Part shown: positions 63,234 through 64,000 of the stretch, piece after piece | How positions within the stretch are numbered: the stretch's first letter is position 1 | Layout: every line of letters begins with the position of its first letter | From: Rhodohalobacter mucosus | GTDB taxonomy: Bacteria > Bacteroidota > Rhodothermia > Balneolales > Balneolaceae | Length of the DNA stretch: 64,000 nt | Reading direction: 5' to 3' | NCBI RefSeq assembly: GCF_003150675.1 | Contig: NZ_QGGB01000009.1 | Span: 1 to 64,000 of the forward strand | Made by a program: the position numbers and the translations under genes | The notes under the pieces: model-generated | Database searches by the model: none | What the model saw: the letters and a program-made list of their open reading frames with translations, nothing else | Told to the model about the DNA's origin: nothing

Positions 63234-63296
63234 CTCGTCAGACGACTGAGGGATTGTGGGTCGAGGGTGTGGTTTTGGGAAAAGTCGTCAGACGAG
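63234..63296. repeat. Inverted-repeat element E
   Basis: Arms CTCGTCAGACGAC and GTCGTCAGACGAG pair with one mismatch across 37 bases. It contains the same TCGTCxGA core as element D, 80 bases away, so two related elements stand in tandem between the convergent DUF4159 and DapB-like genes. Confidence 0.6.
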
Positions 63297-63371
63297 TGCC
63301 GGTCCGTGCACAGCTGTATCCGCGATACTCCGAGAGAACCCAAGAGGCATCTCAACCCGAAACAGGGAACT

Positions 63372-64000
63372 TCAAACCCGGCTATAAAACGCCGGAACAG
63401 GAACGTTGAGCATCGTTTTAAGCCCGGGGGAGCATTTGGTTACCGACCGTATTGCATTGACGGTGATGGCACAGGTTGCCGTATCGCCGTTCAGTCCCCC
63501 TTCAATCTCTGTGGTGATGGTTGGGGTGCCGCTAACGGTGATCCGGTCGTATGATCTCTCCTCCCCGACGGCGGCCCTGAATCTAAGGCGGATCACTTCC
63601 CTGCCCCCCACAAAGCCCGAACCAACCTGTTCAACACCGCTGGGCTCTCCCTTTTTGATCTTTTTGTAGCCCGATGAGATTTCCTTCTCAGCAAGTACGG
63701 GTTCCAGTGTTTCCCGGTTATCGTCCAGCGGCCAGTTCATGGCGTGAGCGATCAGGTCAACAGACTCGGGCAGACCCACGTGACGGAGGGATCCGTCTTC
63801 CTTTTTGGCTTCAAATTGGTCATGCGTCAGGCCGGCCCCGATTTTTTGCTGAAAGGGAACTCGGCGCTCCGAAGCATCCTGTACCCGTTCAACATATATT
63901 GAATCCACGTTCTGGCATACGGAAGTAAACACGGAGGGAAGGTAATCCATTAAAAAACCGGGGTTGACACCGGTTCCCAGACAGGCAACACCATGCTCTT
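63372..64000 (-). CDS. DapB-like NAD(P)-dependent dehydrogenase (N-terminus outside window)
   Basis: At least 209 residues; the frame continues past the window end as EHGVACLGTGVNPGFLMDYL. The GTGVNPGFxMDYLP segment and QKIGAGLTHDQFEAKKEDGS identify the dihydrodipicolinate-reductase-like family that includes 2,4-diaminopentanoate dehydrogenase and related amine dehydrogenases. The C-terminal part (FRAAVGEERSYDRITVSGTP) forms the catalytic beta-sheet domain. The N-terminal NAD(P)-binding Rossmann fold should lie beyond 64000. Substrate unknown. Stop at 63372. Confidence 0.8.
   Translation of the reverse strand, partial: EHGVACLGTGVNPGFLMDYLPSVFTSVCQNVDSIYVERVQDASERRVPFQQKIGAGLTHDQFEAKKEDGSLRHVGLPESVDLIAHAMNWPLDDNRETLEPVLAEKEISSGYKKIKKGEPSGVEQVGSGFVGGREVIRLRFRAAVGEERSYDRITVSGTPTITTEIEGGLNGDTATCAITVNAIRSVTKCSPGLKTMLNVPVPAFYSRV

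Noticed and set aside
1-64000. Prophage, toxin-antitoxin or restriction-defence genes
   Set aside because: No phage structural, integrase, methyltransferase or toxin-antitoxin family was recognised among the reading frames.

Overview
The window looks like chromosomal DNA of a Gram-negative bacterium of the Bacteroidota/Balneolota/Rhodothermota group. Supporting signs are DUF6090 membrane proteins in tandem, DUF5916, DUF2911 and DUF4159 proteins, a long propeller-type histidine kinase, a SecA without the usual C-terminal zinc motif, many lipoproteins, and TAnnTTTG-like promoter boxes. The lineage is inferred from family content only; no rRNA or tRNA gene was found.

Layout. (1) 0-19.3 kb, all genes on the minus strand: fifteen copies of one small membrane-protein family (DUF6090; 13 intact, one with an in-frame stop, one short relic). 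They are interspersed with a SnoaL-like protein, a coiled-coil peptide, NADP glutamate dehydrogenase, a TolB-propeller/CehA-McbA metallohydrolase and a TM-TolB-TPR protein. Seven arrays of locus-specific 7-bp repeats lie in the gaps, each followed by an ACTCAAAACT-type leader and then by the same N-terminal subtype of DUF6090 gene. (2) 19.4-32 kb, still minus strand: lipoprotein sulfatase, exported intradiol dioxygenase, DUF2306-like membrane protein, DUF5916 outer-membrane protein, orphan propeller histidine kinase with an upstream lipoprotein, and a barrel-SPOR protein. (3) 32.2-41 kb: complete histidine utilisation (hutU, then hutH-hutI-antiporter-hutG), interrupted by a DUF456 gene and a phosphofructokinase with pyrophosphate-type residues. 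(4) 41-44.2 kb: a cytochrome c/outer-membrane barrel protein and a five-heme cytochrome, bracketed by two copies of an inverted-repeat element. (5) 44.2-52.8 kb: secA facing rpmH-rnpA-yidC, then nfeD and slipin. (6) 52.9-64 kb: isoaspartyl peptidase, lone IS200-like transposase, Gfo/Idh/MocA oxidoreductase, DUF2911, a ScyD/ScyE-like lipoprotein divergent from a BTAD-TolB-TPR regulator, a crcB pair, a CDF transporter, DUF4159 and a truncated DapB-like dehydrogenase.

How the parts fit. Hut enzymes feed glutamate to the NADP glutamate dehydrogenase pool. SecA, YidC, RnpA, L34, NfeD and slipin form a housekeeping membrane and translation block. The most unusual part is the DUF6090/heptamer region. 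Near-identical 5' cassettes (leader, start codon and membrane anchor) are joined to very different extracytoplasmic domains, and broken copies are present, which suggests an actively duplicating, recombining and decaying surface-facing family of unknown function.
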